Shown: one piece after another, positions 6,876-7,318 of the stretch
Layout of the letters: the number at the start of each line of letters is the position of its first letter
Numbering within the stretch: position 1 is the first letter of the stretch
Assembly (NCBI GenBank): GCA_002713385.1
Contig: PAWC01000019.1
Location: 22,245-29,562, forward strand
DNA length: 7,318 bases
Source: Fidelibacterota bacterium
GTDB lineage: Bacteria > Fidelibacterota > Marinisomatia > Marinisomatales > TCS55
Direction of reading: 5' to 3'
The notes under the pieces: generated by a model
Databases searched by the model: none
Told to the model about the DNA's origin: nothing
The model's input: the letters and a program-made list of their open reading frames with translations, nothing else
Program-made: the position numbers and the translations under genes

Positions 6876-6928
6876 TAATAAAATGTTAACCCATTTATCC
6901 TATATATCGCTGTGATGCATCCCACACA
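6839..6928 (+). other. 90-base leader before the methyltransferase, tiled by mini-ORFs
   Basis: Between the 91-aa gene and the methyltransferase, three short overlapping ORFs cover nearly the whole gap. ATG 6842 to TAA 6889 encodes 15 residues. ATG 6883 to TGA 6915 encodes 10 residues. ATG 6915 to TGA 6932 encodes MHPTQ and overlaps the methyltransferase ATG 6929 as ATGA. A consensus-like AAGGAGGT (6854-6861) has no start codon at normal spacing. The leader could couple translation from the gene upstream, or be chance in AT-rich DNA. No promoter could be assigned with confidence. Confidence 0.3.
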
Positions 6929-7318
6929 ATGATCGTTAAATTTTTCAAATTTCTCGCAAATCTTTCACCAGCACTAAAGCGTTCACTGTGGCGCTGGTGG
7001 TACCAGATTATGGCCAAGAAATACCAACTGCCTGATTGGAAATTCATGAATTATGGTTATGCCGAACTGGATGGGACAGAACTGGATCTGCAGGGCGAAC
7101 CAGAGAAAGACCGTTATTTTATTCAGTTATATCATCATGTAGCAGCTGCTGTAGACCTTAACGGTAAAAAAGTACTTGAAGTGGGATCAGGTCGGGGTGG
7201 TGGTGCCAGTTATGTGGCTCGTGTTTTGAACCCGTCAGAGATGGTTGGCTTGGATTATTCTGCTAATGCTGTGAAATTTTCTAATGAGAACAATGCAGAT
7301 GATAATTTGACTTTCAAA
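6929..7318 (+). CDS. Class I SAM-dependent methyltransferase, phthiotriol-methyltransferase-like (3' end missing)
   Basis: The first 130 codons are present and the frame is still open at the window edge. A Rossmann-fold methyltransferase is clear from motif I, VLEVGSGRGGGASYVA (82-97), followed by the acidic SAM ribose ligand Asp109 in VGLDYS. Upstream, the N-terminal extension LWRWWYQIM (20-28), FMNYGYAEL (39-47) and the segment YFIQLYHHVAAAVDLNGKKV (63-82) resemble the mycobacterial phthiotriol/phenolphthiotriol dimycocerosate O-methyltransferase group (Rv2952-type), whose members methylate hydroxyls of lipids. That similarity comes from remembered sequence, and the substrate here is unknown. 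ATG 6929 is the first ATG in a frame that opens after TAA 6887-6889. It has no Shine-Dalgarno but overlaps the stop of a 5-residue mini-ORF as ATGA. The acceptor-specificity region lies beyond the window. Confidence 0.9.
   Translation, partial: MIVKFFKFLANLSPALKRSLWRWWYQIMAKKYQLPDWKFMNYGYAELDGTELDLQGEPEKDRYFIQLYHHVAAAVDLNGKKVLEVGSGRGGGASYVARVLNPSEMVGLDYSANAVKFSNENNADDNLTFK

Overview
The window is a compact block of accessory and housekeeping genes, all on the + strand, from an AT-rich bacterium (about 40% GC by eye). A PorV/PorQ-type outer-membrane barrel, a lipoprotein acylase, weak or absent Shine-Dalgarno sequences and several very short intergenic gaps fit a Gram-negative member of the Fibrobacteres-Chlorobi-Bacteroidetes (FCB) group. 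Marine lineages such as Marinimicrobia or the Ignavibacteria are plausible, but the lineage is an inference from gene content, not a demonstrated placement.

Layout. The window opens inside a PorV/PorQ (FadL-like) barrel gene whose true start lies to the left. Twelve bases later comes fpg (mutM), a complete 8-oxoguanine/formamidopyrimidine DNA glycosylase. A 56-codon ORF follows, predicted to encode one charged amphipathic helix. Next is a 686-codon penicillin-acylase-family Ntn hydrolase with a lipoprotein-type leader. Its core motifs (Ser178 as beta1, His200 as beta23, HTV, NAND) are closest to the PvdQ / acyl-homoserine-lactone acylase branch. Four bases after it begin pxpB, pxpC and pxpA, joined by two ATGA overlaps; together they encode the ATP-dependent prokaryotic 5-oxoprolinase. 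After a 57-base gap comes a 91-codon protein of unknown function with an acidic tail. A 90-base leader tiled by mini-ORFs then precedes a class I SAM methyltransferase that runs off the right edge.

How the genes may work together. PxpABC hydrolyses 5-oxoproline (pyroglutamate, a spontaneous cyclisation product of glutamine and glutamate) to glutamate. The acylase is tightly linked to pxpB. This suggests a salvage route in which an N-acylated amino acid or peptide is deacylated outside the cytoplasm, and the released Gln/Glu/5-oxoproline is recovered inside. No transporter is visible to connect the compartments, so this is a hypothesis. The fpg gene and the barrel gene upstream are probably just co-directional neighbours. 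An Fpg/Nei glycosylase near pxpBCA does, however, recall the E. coli pxpBCA-nei neighbourhood.

I saw no tRNA, rRNA, CRISPR, insertion sequence, phage or defence module. There is no gene-free stretch over 300 bases. The strongest leads are the acylase-pxpBCA linkage, the two small unknown proteins and the leader before the methyltransferase. None of them alone demonstrates a new system.
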